Assembly: GCA_020086605.1 (NCBI GenBank)
Contig: JACBWW010000015.1
Span: 15,131,081-15,195,080, forward strand
Source: Lanius collurio
Taxonomy: Eukaryota > Chordata > Aves > Passeriformes > Laniidae
Reading direction: 5' to 3'
Length of the DNA: 64,000 nucleotides
Shown: positions 27,281 through 40,935 of the stretch, one piece after another
Position numbering within the stretch: the stretch's first letter is position 1
How the letters are laid out: each line of letters begins with the position of its first letter
Program-made: the position numbers and the translations under genes
Notes under the pieces: model-generated
What the model saw: the letters and a program-made list of their open reading frames with translations, nothing else
The model's database searches: none
What the model was told of the DNA's origin: nothing

Positions 27281-30200
27281 ATCAGAGATGCTTGGATTTT
27301 CAAAGGTTTTGGGACATTGTTCACAGAACAATTTTCAAAAGCAGGAAGAAAGTAAGTTTTCCTTATTACTTTAATGTTGTCCTAACATTTAAATAAATAA
27401 AAGTCCTTGTGGGGATTCCAACTGTTTACTCCAATTGAAATAATGCAAAACATTTGGTTTATTTTTAATGCATAGAACTGCAAAAATTTGCAAAAACTAA
27501 CCTCAATTCTTAATCTTTATCCTTGTTGTTGTCTTTATAAAATCTCTTGCAAGGAAGTACACATTTAAGGGTTTCCAGTAAAAAAGAAAAAGTTCTTGAT
27601 CTAGACGTTTATTTAATGAATATAGAGCAGATTAAACTGCTTGGTTTTCGAATATTTCACACAAAGTGATACAATTATCCACGTGCTGCACTGGCAAAGT
27701 CTAACCTCTCAGGCGTACACCAAATTTGACTAGATTACAGACAGCCCATACACTGTATCAGATCCTCCAGCAAATGCATTATTTTGCCACTGCTCCCTGG
27801 TCTCTAATCTACCCAAAGCTTTTCACAGAGATAATATTACATTCATGGCTTAGGCCTTGACAACTGCACCCATAAATCAATTTTAAACCTCACATTAATC
27901 ATCTTTCTGTAATCAGTGGCTATTCAGCACAAATTTACATCTCATTTTTGTTGGCCAAACAGCCACATTAGAGCTTTGAAGCTTATTCAGGCTTAAATGA
28001 TTATATTCCCCTAATAAACACTGAAGTCCTCTCAGTCCAGCTGCTGTGAGCTGCATTAATGAGGTGGTGTGGCAGCAGGGGCCATCTGAAGCCAGCCTTG
28101 TGCAATGCTACAAGCAGCAGCCCCCATGCCAAACAGATATTTTGCATTTCCAATACCCTCAGAAGAAATGACAAGGCTGCTCTGCCTGTGCGGACCCTCC
28201 TACGGGAACTTGGAGTGCGCAGCCGGCACACACAACATGCAATTTATTGCACCTCCCCTTAACAGCTCCATTTGCCACCTCTTGAATACATGGGGTTACC
28301 AGTAAAAAATCCCAAATCAGATTTTCTGATTCCCCACACGCTGAGCACCTTAGCTTACTTTGGGTTTGGTGACAGTTCTGTTGAATCTGAACCGTGTACA
28401 AAACCCACTTTTCCCACTTGTCAGACAGCTCTAACTTTGTGCACAGCACCAACAAACTGTATCTTAGCATGCTTTTCTTTGATCACCTCAGAATTGGGCA
28501 TTACATTTTTAATATCTGAGTGCAAATTTTTTCCCTGTTTTTTGGGTTGGTCTCACTGCTTTGTGTGACAAAGATTATTACTCAGGATTACAGTAAGCAG
28601 CTAAAACATGATCAGTTCAGGGCAGATTTTGCATGTCCTTGCCTGCAACCCCTATAGCAAAACAATCTATTCTGATTGAACAAAGAGAATAATTATTTAA
28701 TTAAAGAACCTTGGCAAGCCTACATTATTAAACCTGCATAAAAAGGCTCACATTGATTGTATATTCACTTTCAGTTAAGGTTTGAATCAGTATGCTAAGA
28801 TCCACAAATGAATGAACAGAATAGGTTTATTATAACTGTTGTTAAGTACTTACCCTACTATAGGTAATAAATTATATATGTGGATGCCTGGAATGCTTAT
28901 TCCACAACATAATGAAACTTTTAGTTACTTTTTATTCTATGGGACTTAATTCCCATTGTATCAGATTTATGTTACTATTTAAATAAGGTACCAGAATTAC
29001 ATGGATGTAAATCTGCAGGACAAAGGTGCAACCCGGATCTCAATGTTTCTTTTAATATGGAATTGAAGAAACACAGATGTGCTCAATTGTTTGCGACAGA
29101 CGTCCTATATCCTAACCATTTCACAAAGGACACATTTCATACCTGCAACCTCCACACTCTCTCCTGGTATCTGATAACCACCAAAGAACCACTTAAATGT
29201 CAACATGCCACAGCTAGGAAAAGAAACATAATCATGTGCTAAATACTCAGCTGAGAGGCCTGCAATGCAGAAATAAATGCTGCTTTGGCAATTAGCTGTG
29301 ATAATGCAATGTCTAGGAAAGCTGCTGAAGTTTTCTGAAGAAACTGAAAAAACTCAAATTGTTTTCTTAACCAAGAGGTAAACCATGGCTTAACCTGATG
29401 GTAATACTGCAACACAAACACAGAAGGAAAAACAAAAAAACCTGTTCTTAGTTTGCTTTTTGCCTAACCAACAAAAGATCCTGGAATTTAAATTGAATGC
29501 TTTTGAAGAGAAAGGAAGATAACTTTGTTATTGGGGGGCAGGGCATAATCAATCACTCACAGTAAGAACTTGCCATGGGAGTCAAACCATCATTCAGAAC
29601 TTTTAAGGTGTATGCAAAGAAGTTTCAGAAAAAAGTATCTGATCAGGCAGCCAAGCCTGTGACAAGCCACGTATACCCATCACCTAAGTAAGGTAGCTTA
29701 AATCTAGCAACATGCCCATGCTATGTGGGAATAGAGAGTGGGTACACAGAAAACTAAGATTCATGTATATTGCCCTCACCAAATTACAATAAGAGTCTCT
29801 TCCAGGCCCAAGTCCCGAAGGCACAGAGGTGAAGAGCACAGAAATGCTGAAGACATGCGATTCCTAAGAGAACAAACTACCAAAAATAGTTGAAACAGAA
29901 AATGAATTAACTGGTCTATTGCTACACCTCTGGCTGCTTGGTTAAGCTACAAGCTCTTACTACTGTTATTTTTTATCCAGGGTGAACTGGGATTAATGGT
30001 GGGTTAGAAGTTGGAGAGGCGGAGTAGCAATAGCAAGTAAACATACGGACATGGGAAGGGGTTACATTTCCTTATGAGAAAAGAGATTGCCATCAACCAA
30101 CCCTTCCTCCAGTAGATTTGGGTTAAGGTGAGAGATCACAGTTTGTTGATCCCAGGTGGCAAAGGATCTGCTGGATTTTGGCCACCCCGAACACTCTGAT

Positions 30201-33200
30201 CTGCCATCCTACATAGCTCCAGCCTTTGGTGTTTCCTTTCAGTGCTTCTTCTTCTCTACCAGCCCAGCAGGCCAGTCAGAAAGCCCCAGGCAAAGGCCTC
30301 CCTTGGACTTGCTTATCAAAGAGACATTCTTACGTAGGGCCATTATTGAATGAAACCCTCTCTCAATTTTGTGCATTTTATGGACAGAACTCAGTAAAAT
30401 TGCAGCAATAGCATTTTACAGCTAGGTAAGATAATTCTTGTATGAAGCTTGAATTTCTGGTAAAAGAATTTTTACATAATCTTCAGGAGTCCCTGAAAAG
30501 TACCACTTGGCACAGAAACTACAGATGATTATTTATCGAGCTCTACTCTAGGCCTTGTACTCACTCTACAAAATGGACTGATTGGCTATTTCACACTAAC
30601 ATGAAATTACAACCACAGTTTCATCCTTATTTAGCAATTAAACCATTAAATAAATCCCCTTTCAATTTTTGTATCGTCAGCTTCAGAGCCTTTCAGCAAA
30701 CCTGGATGCATATTTCACAAAGTACTGAAGTTTGAAAGGCAAAGGATGAGTGAATGCACTTTGAAAAATAAATTAAAAGTACAGTTCTCAGAGGAAGAGC
30801 TAATTAGCATAGAGAACAGCACTTCTGCAGGTTATGTGGTTAATTGACATCATTCTCCTTACCAAAACACATACCCACTGAAAAGAAGACTGCTGAAGAA
30901 ATGGTACTCTGATGCTGAAATGTTGCCCCCATAGTATACAACACACAAAGCTTTCTAATAATGTTTGCTCTCATTCATAAATTATTGTGCACAAAGAAAC
31001 TTGAAACAGTAAGCAGTGAAAGAAATTTTGTGCCAAGTAGAAGAATTAGCCATTTAGGAGAAGGACAGAAAAACCTGTTGTTGCTTCTCAATAGTTTCCT
31101 CTTGCCTTGTGAGCAAGTGACATTGGACCAGGCCCAAAAGAACTCTAGCACTCATATACACAAAAGGGGAATTCTCATATTTGTGTGGACTGAAGCAATC
31201 AGACAGGCCATCCAAGCACACAGGTGATTTTGGTTCTATCTCTTTTGCTCAGCAATGCAGACTCCTGAGATGCTGAAAGGTATTTGGCTTTGCAGGCATA
31301 CTTCCTTTAGTTGCACAGAAGCTGGTTCTGAGCCAGGACTAAATCCTACCCTTCCTAGGGCTCTAAGAGGTTCCAAGGTTATATCTTCCACTGCAGAAGG
31401 AACCTGTCTTCCTACCAAAAGCTGTGTACATGGCACACTCCTGTAGGAGCACATCCACCTCCCATGGACTTCCCTTACCATACAACCACCCCACAGGCTC
31501 CCTGGTGACAGTCTCCAGCACAGCTTTAGCCCACATTTTCATGTCATGGAGTGTCTTTCACTGTTCTGCAACTCCTACCTGCCACAGCAACCAGCTGAGC
31601 AGCCACTAAGATTTGCTCTTCATTTTTACCTGGCTTCCATCACAAGGATGATTTTCTTCTCATTGCGATCCATCTGCCTCACAGAACAAACAAGGTAATG
31701 CAACAGTTTACCAAGATCACTTTCAGAAAGCCATTTTCTTTTCACATGGCATCAACTCAAGCTAGGATAAATTGCAAAGATCCCACAAGAGAGTCCACAG
31801 CTACTCAAGAGATCAAAGCCCTACTTTATAGCACAAAAAACCATTAAAATTTAGAGAAGGATGGGATGTGGCTAACTTGCTTGTGGCCTCTGTTTGGCTG
31901 AAACGGTTGTTACGAGGAGAGATATGAGTAGCATGCACCTGTAAAGTTAACAAAGAAGAGGCATAGAAAGATCCATTGATTGAGAAATGATTTGACCAAT
32001 TTGAGCTAGAAATATCAATTTGTCTTAAAATAAGGACGGATTGACGTTGGTACTAGCTACAAAGGGATATGGACTTACCACAAGAGGATAACTAAATCAA
32101 AGAAAGCTCTTTCCAGAAGATGCACTGTAGGCCAAATCAAGGTTACAATCTGCTGCAAGGACCCCTGAACAAGTTGCTAAACCATATGTGCTACAAGAGA
32201 TTCAACTACATAATGTTAACAGACCCAGCGGCCTTAAATCCTAGGAAGCTACACCACAATTATCTTCAGCTCACACACACAAATCTGCTCTTCTTTTAAA
32301 TAACAAGAACTAGCAAATACTATAATGGTGTGCTTTTTCCCAACCGATTGTTTCACCCCACCAGCACTGAAACTATAACTCACTAACAAGCAGAAATAGC
32401 ATGTCTAGAATGTCAATGATTTGCAATTGACATCTTTGAACAGCAGGGTGTTGCCCAACTTTCTTCCTTAATATCATTTTGATTCCTTATGTATTTACTG
32501 TAATACAGGAAATAAAAACAGTTCTCAGTTTTAAAACTCTGCAGAGCAGAGAAAGAAGGAAATTTGCCAAGTAATATCTTTGGTCACAGCACTGTGAAGA
32601 AAAACTATTTGCACTCTACTTTCTCTCTTTGCTGCTTTATTTTTGAACAAACAAAACAAAGGTTGAAAAGAAGGAAGCGGATAATCTGTTTTTTAAAGGC
32701 AGTAACCAAGACCTTGCTAACTTAGGTCATTCCCAGTTCAATAAAACACAGAACACCTATGGCATTAGTCCCCATTTTGGGTCTTAGTTGCTTGCTTTAC
32801 CCTTGATCGATGGAGACACTGTGTAGTCTTCCAGCACAGCCAGAAGCACTGGGGAATTAGTTTGGGAAAAGCTCCCCTCATGCAAAAAAAACCCTCAACA
32901 TGGATTCTGGCTTCTGACAAAGACCCTCTGCAACACTTGGAGAGATGCACAGGGACTTCTGCCCATCCAGCTTCAGCAAGGTCAGCCTCTGCAAATAGCA
33001 GTGCTGAGAAACATCCCATGTTAGCACTGGAGGAGATACCCCTGCAAGCAAAAAAATCTCTCCACAGTGCTGTGCTCAAAAGGGGCAAAGAACAGAGAAG
33101 CCCAAAAGGTTTACCTGGGATAATGGCATCAAACAAAATAGCTTTGCAAACACCAAGCAAGGGCTGCTTAAGATTCTCTGCTTTTTCTTCAACACCTTCA

Positions 33201-34763
33201 CAGCAAAAGCCTTTTACAAACATTACACAGGCAGCATCATAACCAAATGCCCTGGGGGCTAAAGACATTTGCCAGGTCAATACACTTATACAGCTCTGAG
33301 ATACAGGCTCTGCCAGACTCACTGTGACCCCAAAGGACACAGTAGCTCCTGCCTATCTGTACTGTCTGTCCACATCAAGACCACCCCTCCAACGTAAATG
33401 TACCAGACTCTGAGGAAGCAGTGTTTTGCAATTGAATATACAGGGCTTGGGGAGCTGAGCTTACAACCTGACTAATCGGCACAGATATTCAATTATCATC
33501 AAAATTAATAAGTAGGACAACAAAGAAATCCCTGGACGGGTTTTGATTATCTCAGACTGGGTATTTATCAGAATTACTCTGACACACTGAGTCACTGGGC
33601 TCTGGCCGACGGGCACAAGTCACTCCTTAGCCCACTGGAGTTTCCTTTGCACTGGAAGCATCAGGACAAAACCAGGAAAAGACAAGTACCACACACGAAA
33701 TGAGATGGGTGTCTGAAATTGTACAAAAAGGCTTGATTTGTTCTGAAATCCATTCCCAAGTAACCTAATTTTGTTCCTGTTCAGCAGCTGTCCCCTGGCT
33801 CACTATAATTCTGCAGAGTGACAGCAGTTACTGCTTTTGCAAGAAGGTGCTAACCTCCTTCCAGTCACCTACCCAACAATGCCCCAGGATCACAACTTGT
33901 TTATTTCCTGATCATATGACAGGACAGCTCTAGTGATGGACATAACTAGCAATTCTTTTCTAAAACTTCATCATTTTAAAGTTGATTTTCCCATCACTAG
34001 AGTGAAAATCAAGGCTTTGCCTAATTACTATATTAATCAATGTCAATAATTTTAAAAATGCAAAATAAACTCCAGAACTGGCAGATATATTAAAAGTATA
34101 CGTGTTGCCACTGAAGTTAACTACACAGAAACATTCAGTTATTCAATCTGGCATCAAAATAAAGTGAACAGTAAACCAGATGGGGATTGTGTAATGAAGT
34201 AACTTTGTCTTACAGGATTATACTTGTGGTTATGACTTTGTGTAGTCTAGAAGGATTTGTGACAAAGTGAATAATCTTGCATTATTGTAATGATTTGTAA
34301 TCACAACACTGGCTACGATTTATGGGCTGACTTTACATCTGCACTGCAACTAAAGTCAGTATATGCCCTGCAGTTCTAACCACTTAAAATTATATTTTGC
34401 AAGGAGCTCCAACAGCCCCCCAGTTTGGAGGTTCAAAACCAAGGCAAAGCTCTCAAGTGTGTATCTTTCAGTTCCTGAAGCAAATAAAGCTAAAATAAAA
34501 CAAACCTCAATACCCTCAAGGCTTCTGAACAGAAGCCCAAAGATCACATTTTTGCTCTCCTCTACTGTTGACTGAACTGGGAGCAAGCCACGCTGAGCAG
34601 ACATCATATAGAGCACAAGTTATTTTGATGACCCTCAACTTTAAGTGACAAACTTTAAGAACGAACTCCAGGCTCCAGCAGGAAACCAGGAGAATCAAAT
34701 CAGGGCTGTATCTGGAGTCTCCAGGCTGAGTATGATAAAACAACTCCCCTGCCCTTGTCCTCT

Positions 34764-34774
34764 CCCCCCCCCCC
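34764..34774 (+). repeat. C11 homopolymer
   Basis: A run of 11 C in ctct...attac context. Such runs often vary in length between alleles and in sequencing. Confidence 0.95.
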
Positions 34775-35635
34775 ATTACAATATGAGGTCCCAATAAAAA
34801 AGGCTGCCAACACAGACAGAAGGTGCTAGTTTTTCTAAACAGCTGGAGGGGAAAAAAAAACCCTCTTAAATTCTCCTTTTCAGGAACAGACAATTTCTCC
34901 CCCCCCACTTGGCATCTGCTGAGTACAATTAGGTCTTGGGGTTATCATCCCAGAAGGAGTGGCACCTGTGCATCACATAAAATCTCAAATACCTTAAAAA
35001 AAAAATTAATTCTAAAGAGAACTTTCAATAAATAAATATTTTAAGAACTCCTGTCATCACCTCTTCTCCCACTCTGCCCTCGCTCACCAGTTCTTGGTCT
35101 AGCTCACAGCCTAAGCAAGGCTGGGGAGAGGCTGACTTGCACAAGTGGAACACCAAGCAGCTCTTTCTCACAACCAGGACAAAACTGAAAATGGATTAAC
35201 GATAATAGTAGCTCAAATCATAGCAAGTAATACCCAGCACCATCTTCTCCTGATAACTGCATCTTCTGTACCACATTTAATACTGTCAATATTATGAGAA
35301 GAATCATTGGGGTTATAGGAAGACCTTTGAAGGCAAGAGTCAGGTCACTTGTCCCAAAATATTTTTGCTGAAGTCAAATGAGGATTTCTGCAGCCTAAAA
35401 GTTCAGTCCTCCCCCCACTTCAGAGCCAGAAGTTCTGATCTCTGCAAGAAAGCATCCCAAGGAGGTCAATTGTCCACAGAAAAGACACATCTGTACACTA
35501 TTCTGGTTTATCCTATTGCAGTACCAGTAACAGATCTACAGGACACTATATGCTTCAATATACAGGTAGTTCATATACATGGAAATCAGTACGATCCAGG
35601 CTTTAGTAATGGAGAAATTCTCTAACACTCTAAAT

Positions 35636-35740
35636 ACAACAGTATTTATAAAATGATATATTGAAAGATCAACCTTTATTTTTTCCTGTGGTAGAATATA
35701 TTATTCCAGTTATACAGTTCTAGATAAGATAAAGATTTGC
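35636..35740. repeat. 105-bp direct repeat, copy A
   Basis: This is the first copy of a 105-bp AT-rich segment that recurs at 38042-38146 in the same orientation with 8 mismatches and no gaps. The central block, about 39 bp from gatcaacc through tagaatatattatt, is identical in both. Sequence outside the 105 bp does not match. I do not recognise the family. Confidence 0.93.
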
Positions 35741-36468
35741 CTTTTTTGACTTTTTTTTTTGAATTTGATTTTTTTCAACTCTTCATTTTGTAAAGTGAAG
35801 AATTTAATATAATCAAAGGAGTGGCACTTGCTTGAGTAATGATCACAAAGAGAAATAAATAAGAATACGTAAGCTAAAGGCTTATCAAAGCATTTTGGCA
35901 AGAACCAAATATCTAATAATACTTTCCTTCCTGGAAAGCAGCAAAAGGAAGCAAATAAAGGACTGTGTGGGTGTTCCAGCCTGATCTGACAGATCCAGGC
36001 TTTAGAAAGCCACCAGTAATAATCTCAATTCCTTGCCATCACCACCCTTCTCTGAGCTGTCCCAGGGATGCCCAGCTCAGCAGGCAATCTCATCTCTTCC
36101 TCCATCACACCATGCTGATCCACAGTACCCACTCTTCTCAGGGGAGCTTGCAGCCTTACCAACCCCAGGGTAATCCTGCCTCCTCCCTGCAGCTAACTGG
36201 CAACTCGTCCCTGGATTATCCCTTCCTCAGACCACAAAGTTCATACAGGGGTAGGTGAGGACCGAACTAACATGCAAGCTGTCATTCACTCCTAACTATA
36301 AGTCACTACTACATCACAGATGTGTCTCCAGGAAATCGTCTTGAAATAGAATTAAGAATCAGTGATGTCCCATTACACATGGAAGAAATAATTGCTCTCT
36401 ACCCTAAATGCTCACAACTCCCCTTAGGATGGCAGAGTTTTTATTTTTTTGGGATGATCTTGGTAGGG

Positions 36469-36486
36469 TTTTTTTTTTTTTTTTTT
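36469..36486 (+). repeat. T18 homopolymer
   Basis: A run of 18 T following ggtaggg. Confidence 0.97.
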
Positions 36487-37480
36487 CATCCCAAATCCTC
36501 TGTCCTGGCAGGGGAAGCTGCAGCGAAGCCATGTTCTGCAATTCTTTCCTACACACTGTTCATCCCATGGGGTACAATCAGTCACAGCAGCCTGACAGCA
36601 TACAATATCACAGTGGTATTGCAGAGATGACTGATAGCCAGGTGTCACCCACGTTCTCTTCAACAATGCTTCATCACTCATGTTGAAGAGCCTAAAGGCT
36701 CGTGAGAGGAGCTACCACTGTTCTTTGGAGCAGAGTTAACACAAGTCTCCAAAGCATGGGATTGCATCCAGGTTTACTTCTCATACTTAATCTCCAATCT
36801 GTTTTGAGACAGTATTCTCAATATTAAACCAACAGACTTCATGCCTACTATCTGTTTTAGTCAAATACACAAAATCAGAGTTAAGCATGCTTTTTCCCTC
36901 AAAATGAAGATGTCTTAAGGTAAATTAAGACTATTAACCCAAAATATAGTGGGACAAGAGCTTCCAAATAAAACACTGGAATTTTCTTTCAACAGCCAAG
37001 AACCCAGTCCCACCTTCCCCTTTCCCATGTGCATGTAGCCTTCAGCAACTGAGAAACATCCTGTTTTTCTGATCAGGTCAAGCAAATCCTGAATGATTCC
37101 CATTAGTAACTTGAAAAATGGATGAAAGTTTGTTCTAACAATCCTAGATGTTCAGCTGCTGAACTGTTTCTTAATAGTAGAATAACCACACATCAGGATT
37201 TTGCAGTAAACAACAGTCAATTAGAAAGCTCTCCCTTCAGGTTTCAACCTAGGTGAAGGGTCTTCAAATAAGCCCTCTAATTTTTATTGTCTTCATTCAC
37301 TGTGTATACAGAAGGCAACTGCTTGCCATGAAGACAAAATAGCAGCTTCCAACTTAACAATATTTTCAGGAATTTTGCATTTAAAATGTTCTCCTTCTGG
37401 ATACACCTACCATGTGCTTACCTTTTTAAAGCTAGTGTTCTTTTTTCATGGGCTTTTTGAGCTGGCTTTCCTGAATGAGT

Positions 37481-37519
37481 AAAAAAAAAAAAAAAGAAGA
37501 AAAAAAAGAAAGAAAGAAA
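37481..37519 (+). repeat. Pure purine A/G tract
   Basis: These 39 bp consist only of A and G (A-runs with gaagaaa and gaaagaaagaaa units). On the EPHA5 sense strand it is a pure pyrimidine tract. Confidence 0.95.
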
Positions 37520-38041
37520 CAGGACTGCATTCTTGAATTTAGTTACTAAAAAAAAAAAAGGCATCAACTGGAGTAAAAATATATGCTGTCAAACGGGGCC
37601 AGTGCATTTGAAGTTTTATTAAAAGATTATGCAATTAAGTGATAAGTAATTCATTGATACATATATTTAGCACATGAAGCAATAAAAAAATATACTTCAA
37701 AAATTCATAAATATAAGCTATAAAATCCTAATGCATGTTTTATAAACCCTGGGCTGTTGCATATTCTGTAATGGTAATATTTTATTCTGTATAGTTTCAA
37801 ATTTTCCTGACAGCACTACATTAATACATTTTAATTGTATGGTTACTAACTATTGGATACCAATATTTCTGAAATTGGCACAAAAGTAACAAAGAAAACA
37901 ATGGTTTTAAAAGATAAAGCTCTTCAAAGCTCTTTTATCCCCCAATGTTATTCCTAGATACTAGAGAAAAAAAAAAGACATTTTAGAATGAAAGGAGAGT
38001 ATTGTTTGCCCAATGAGCCTGTGTGGAGGAAACTAATGCTG

Positions 38042-38146
38042 ACAACAGTATTTACAAAATGATATACTGAAGGATCAACCTTTATTTTTTCCTGTGGTAG
38101 AATATATTATTTCAGTAATACAGTTTCAGACAAGATAAAGATTTGC
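38042..38146. repeat. 105-bp direct repeat, copy B
   Basis: This is the second copy of the segment at 35636-35740, about 2.4 kb away. The alignment is gapless with 97 of 105 positions identical. There are no inverted termini or poly(A) tail, and no clear target duplication, so it could be a local duplication or two copies of an unrecognised dispersed element. Confidence 0.93.
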
Positions 38147-38545
38147 TTTATTCTTAATCTCACTAGTATTAATTTGTTTTACAGTACCTTAGAGTACTCT
38201 AGGCATTTTAGATCTCCTTTAATAAGACCTACACCTTGCCAGATGCTGCTTCCAAATAAATACTGATTTATGTCAACAGCACACAAACCAAAGGACAGCC
38301 AGCTAAGAGGACAGTACAACAAGAGCAGTCTCAAATGGAGTGAAAATATTCAACTTCAGATATGAGATATGAGAAAGGACATGAATAAAGTGGTAAGTAA
38401 GGCTATGCAATGAGAACTCTTGTCTAGCATGGGGTACTCTGCTTTAAAAGCAGTGCAGCTAGTATGCTGCAGGTATCTAAAGTGGATCTCTCATGCAGCT
38501 TGCTGAATGAGTAACAGTAATGTTACCTTAGCCAGGCCAAGATTA

Positions 38546-38630
38546 AAAACAAAACAAACAGAAAAAAAAATACCCCAAACAAACAAACCAACCCAAAACA
38601 AAAGGAAAAAAAAACCAAAAAAACCTATAC
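38546..38630. repeat. A/C-rich low-complexity tract
   Basis: About 85 bp consists almost entirely of A and C on the plus strand (aaacaaac, ccaaacaaacaaacc, A-runs). It produces spurious Lys/Pro/Thr-rich and Phe/Val-rich open frames. Confidence 0.9.
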
Positions 38631-39887
38631 CAAATTTCAGAGGGAAACAGAAAGATCTCACTCTAGACAGAGTCAAGACAAGCTCTCAGACAGAAGGGCT
38701 TCAGACTTAGGGCTGCAATAGGTCAGAACAGATCGCCTGGTTTGTTCCTCCAGAAGAGATGAACTCTGCTTGACCAGAGTAGCAGAGATAGTCTGAGCAG
38801 CTGCCAGAGACCTCCTGTAACAGAAATCCCCCACCTGCCCCACAGATGAACCAGCAGAAGGCACATTCCGTCAAATTTAACCTGAACCAGTTTAGATGAA
38901 ACAAATTCTGTTTCTCTTGTCCTACCCACTGCAAACCTGGATGAAAAGCTTATTCCTTTCCTCTCTGGTGGCTGTGGGCCAGTCCAATACTCTGTGCTAC
39001 ACCCGACTCCATCAGCCTTCTCACACAAGGTGCCTCTCCCCATTGCAAAGCTGATCTCTTTAGATCCTCATTGGTAAAATCAAGCTTTGTGAAACAATTG
39101 CAGCTCTATGAACACTGGCAGGGCCACCAACTCAGCAGGGAAATACACCAATTTGGGCCATAGTCTGCCGGCCAAATTCACCTCCCATGGGAGTGCCCTA
39201 CTCCCTTTAACTCCACCATCTTCATTCTCACTCAGGGGCCTTCAGAGTTGGAAACACGAAGTCAGCTCTGCTTCAAAACACAATTAATTACAGTTAATTA
39301 CCACAAGGGTCTCATACAACTGCATCATTAACCTCTAGTGTCTTTTCAGACCCAAAGCTCAAGCTCTTTTGTTGGAATTACACTATAAGAAAGAAGCACA
39401 CATGACTGGCACACCAAGCAGGCAGCACAACCAAAAGAAAACACATCAGCATGGCCCCATGAGATGAGCAAAAATGACCAAGCACATGAAGAACCAGAAA
39501 GAGGGTCACAGAGGACAGAAGTTTACATATATATAAATACCACATATTACCTTAAAAAATCCTAGTGGGGAAACATAACCCTGTATATTTCAACTCTTGA
39601 GCTCATCATCCCACATATGGTTCATGTAAAATTCCTTTACTCCATATATAATAGAACACTTTAAGTACTGCTGCTTGGGTTTGGATTACTCAGTTTACTT
39701 CAAACCCTTGGATGTGCAGTATTGTTTCTTACTAAACTGTGCATGTACAAAAATGTTTCCATATAAACAAAGCAGCCAAATTGCAGGCTTTTAGGGTGCC
39801 ATTAACACATTTTTCAGCTACTCAGTATTACTTACTTCCATCATGCTTCCTGCTAATGTATTCATTGCATTCTTGCACATCAGCATA

Positions 39888-40466
39888 TGTGTTGGTTTTG
39901 GCTGGGATAGAGTTACTTTTCTTCATAGTAGGTGGTATGGGCTATGTTTTAGATCTGTGCTGGAAACAGTATTGGTAACTCAGGGATGTTTTCCTTACTG
40001 AGGCTACACAAAGTCAAGGCCTTTCTGGCTCTCACACCATCCCACCAGCGAGAAGGCTGAGGGTACACAAGGAGTTGGGAGGGGACACAGCCGGGACAGC
40101 CGACCCCAACTGACCCAAGGGATATTCCACACCATATGGAGCATATAGCGCTGGGGAGAAGAGGGAAGGGAGGGATGTTTGGAGGGATGGCATTTTGAGT
40201 TCCCAAGTAACAGTTATGCCCAATGGATCCCTGCTTTCCTGGGGATGACTGAACACCTGCTGGCCCATGGGAAGTGGGGAAGGAATTCCTTGTTCTGCTT
40301 TGCTTGCGCATGAGGCTTTTGCTTTACTGATTAAACTGCCTCTATCTCAGCCCGTGGGTTTTCCTGCTTTTACCCTTCTGATTCTCTCCCCCATCCCACT
40401 GGGGAGCGGGGCATGAGCAAGCAGCTGTGGGGGGTGTTTAGCTGCTGGCTGGGGTTAAACCACACA
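39888..40466 (+). mobile_element. Solo LTR of an ERVL-like endogenous retrovirus, copy 3
   Basis: This LTR of about 579 bp runs from TGTGTTGGTTTTGG to AAACCACACA. A plausible attaaa polyadenylation signal (gattaaactgcctc at about 40330) sits upstream of the U5-like ctatctcagcccgtggg, setting plus-strand orientation. The flanking pentamers gcata (39883-39887) and gcaga (40467-40471) could be an imperfect 5-bp target duplication, which fits ERVL-type integration. No internal retroviral sequence adjoins it, so it is a solo LTR produced by recombination. It lies antisense within EPHA5 intron 2. Confidence 0.82.
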
Positions 40467-40861
40467 GCAGATCCCTCTGATTCCTTTTCTACACCGGTCA
40501 CAGATGAGCAGCAGCATTTGCAGGAAAAAAAAAAAAAACCCACAGGCTGCCAAAAGTACTGCCCTGAAAATGCCAATTATAATCATAACTACATGACACA
40601 GCTCAATGGTGCCAAGAATCCTCCTTCTCCTTTCACTACCCCCTATCCCTCCCCCTTTATTTTATTTCTATCCCTTGAGGGCAAGCACTGCCTCCAATCC
40701 AGGATTCCTGTGTTAAATCTCTATCTAAACTAGGATTGACAGAGAGCAACAAGAATCTATTCCCAAATCATGCTGAGTAACCTAAAACTGCTGTTATTTT
40801 TAACTTTAAAGAGGCACTTTAGGGTACCTGTCCTCAGAAAAATGAGCCAGAAATGCTGCTT

Positions 40862-40935
40862 AGAAAAAAACAAAACCTAAACAAACCAAAAAGCCCCCCA
40901 AACCAACCAAATAAAAAAAAAAATTAAGCCCACCA
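40862..40935. repeat. A/C-rich low-complexity tract
   Basis: About 74 bp of A and C with few other bases (aaacaaaacc, aaccaaccaaat), of the same type as the tracts at 5395 and 38546. Confidence 0.88.

Noticed and set aside
32765..33340. 191-codon minus-strand open frame
   Set aside because: Low-similarity Cys/Ala/Leu-rich translation without a recognisable domain or splice context; probably chance in a local less AT-rich patch.
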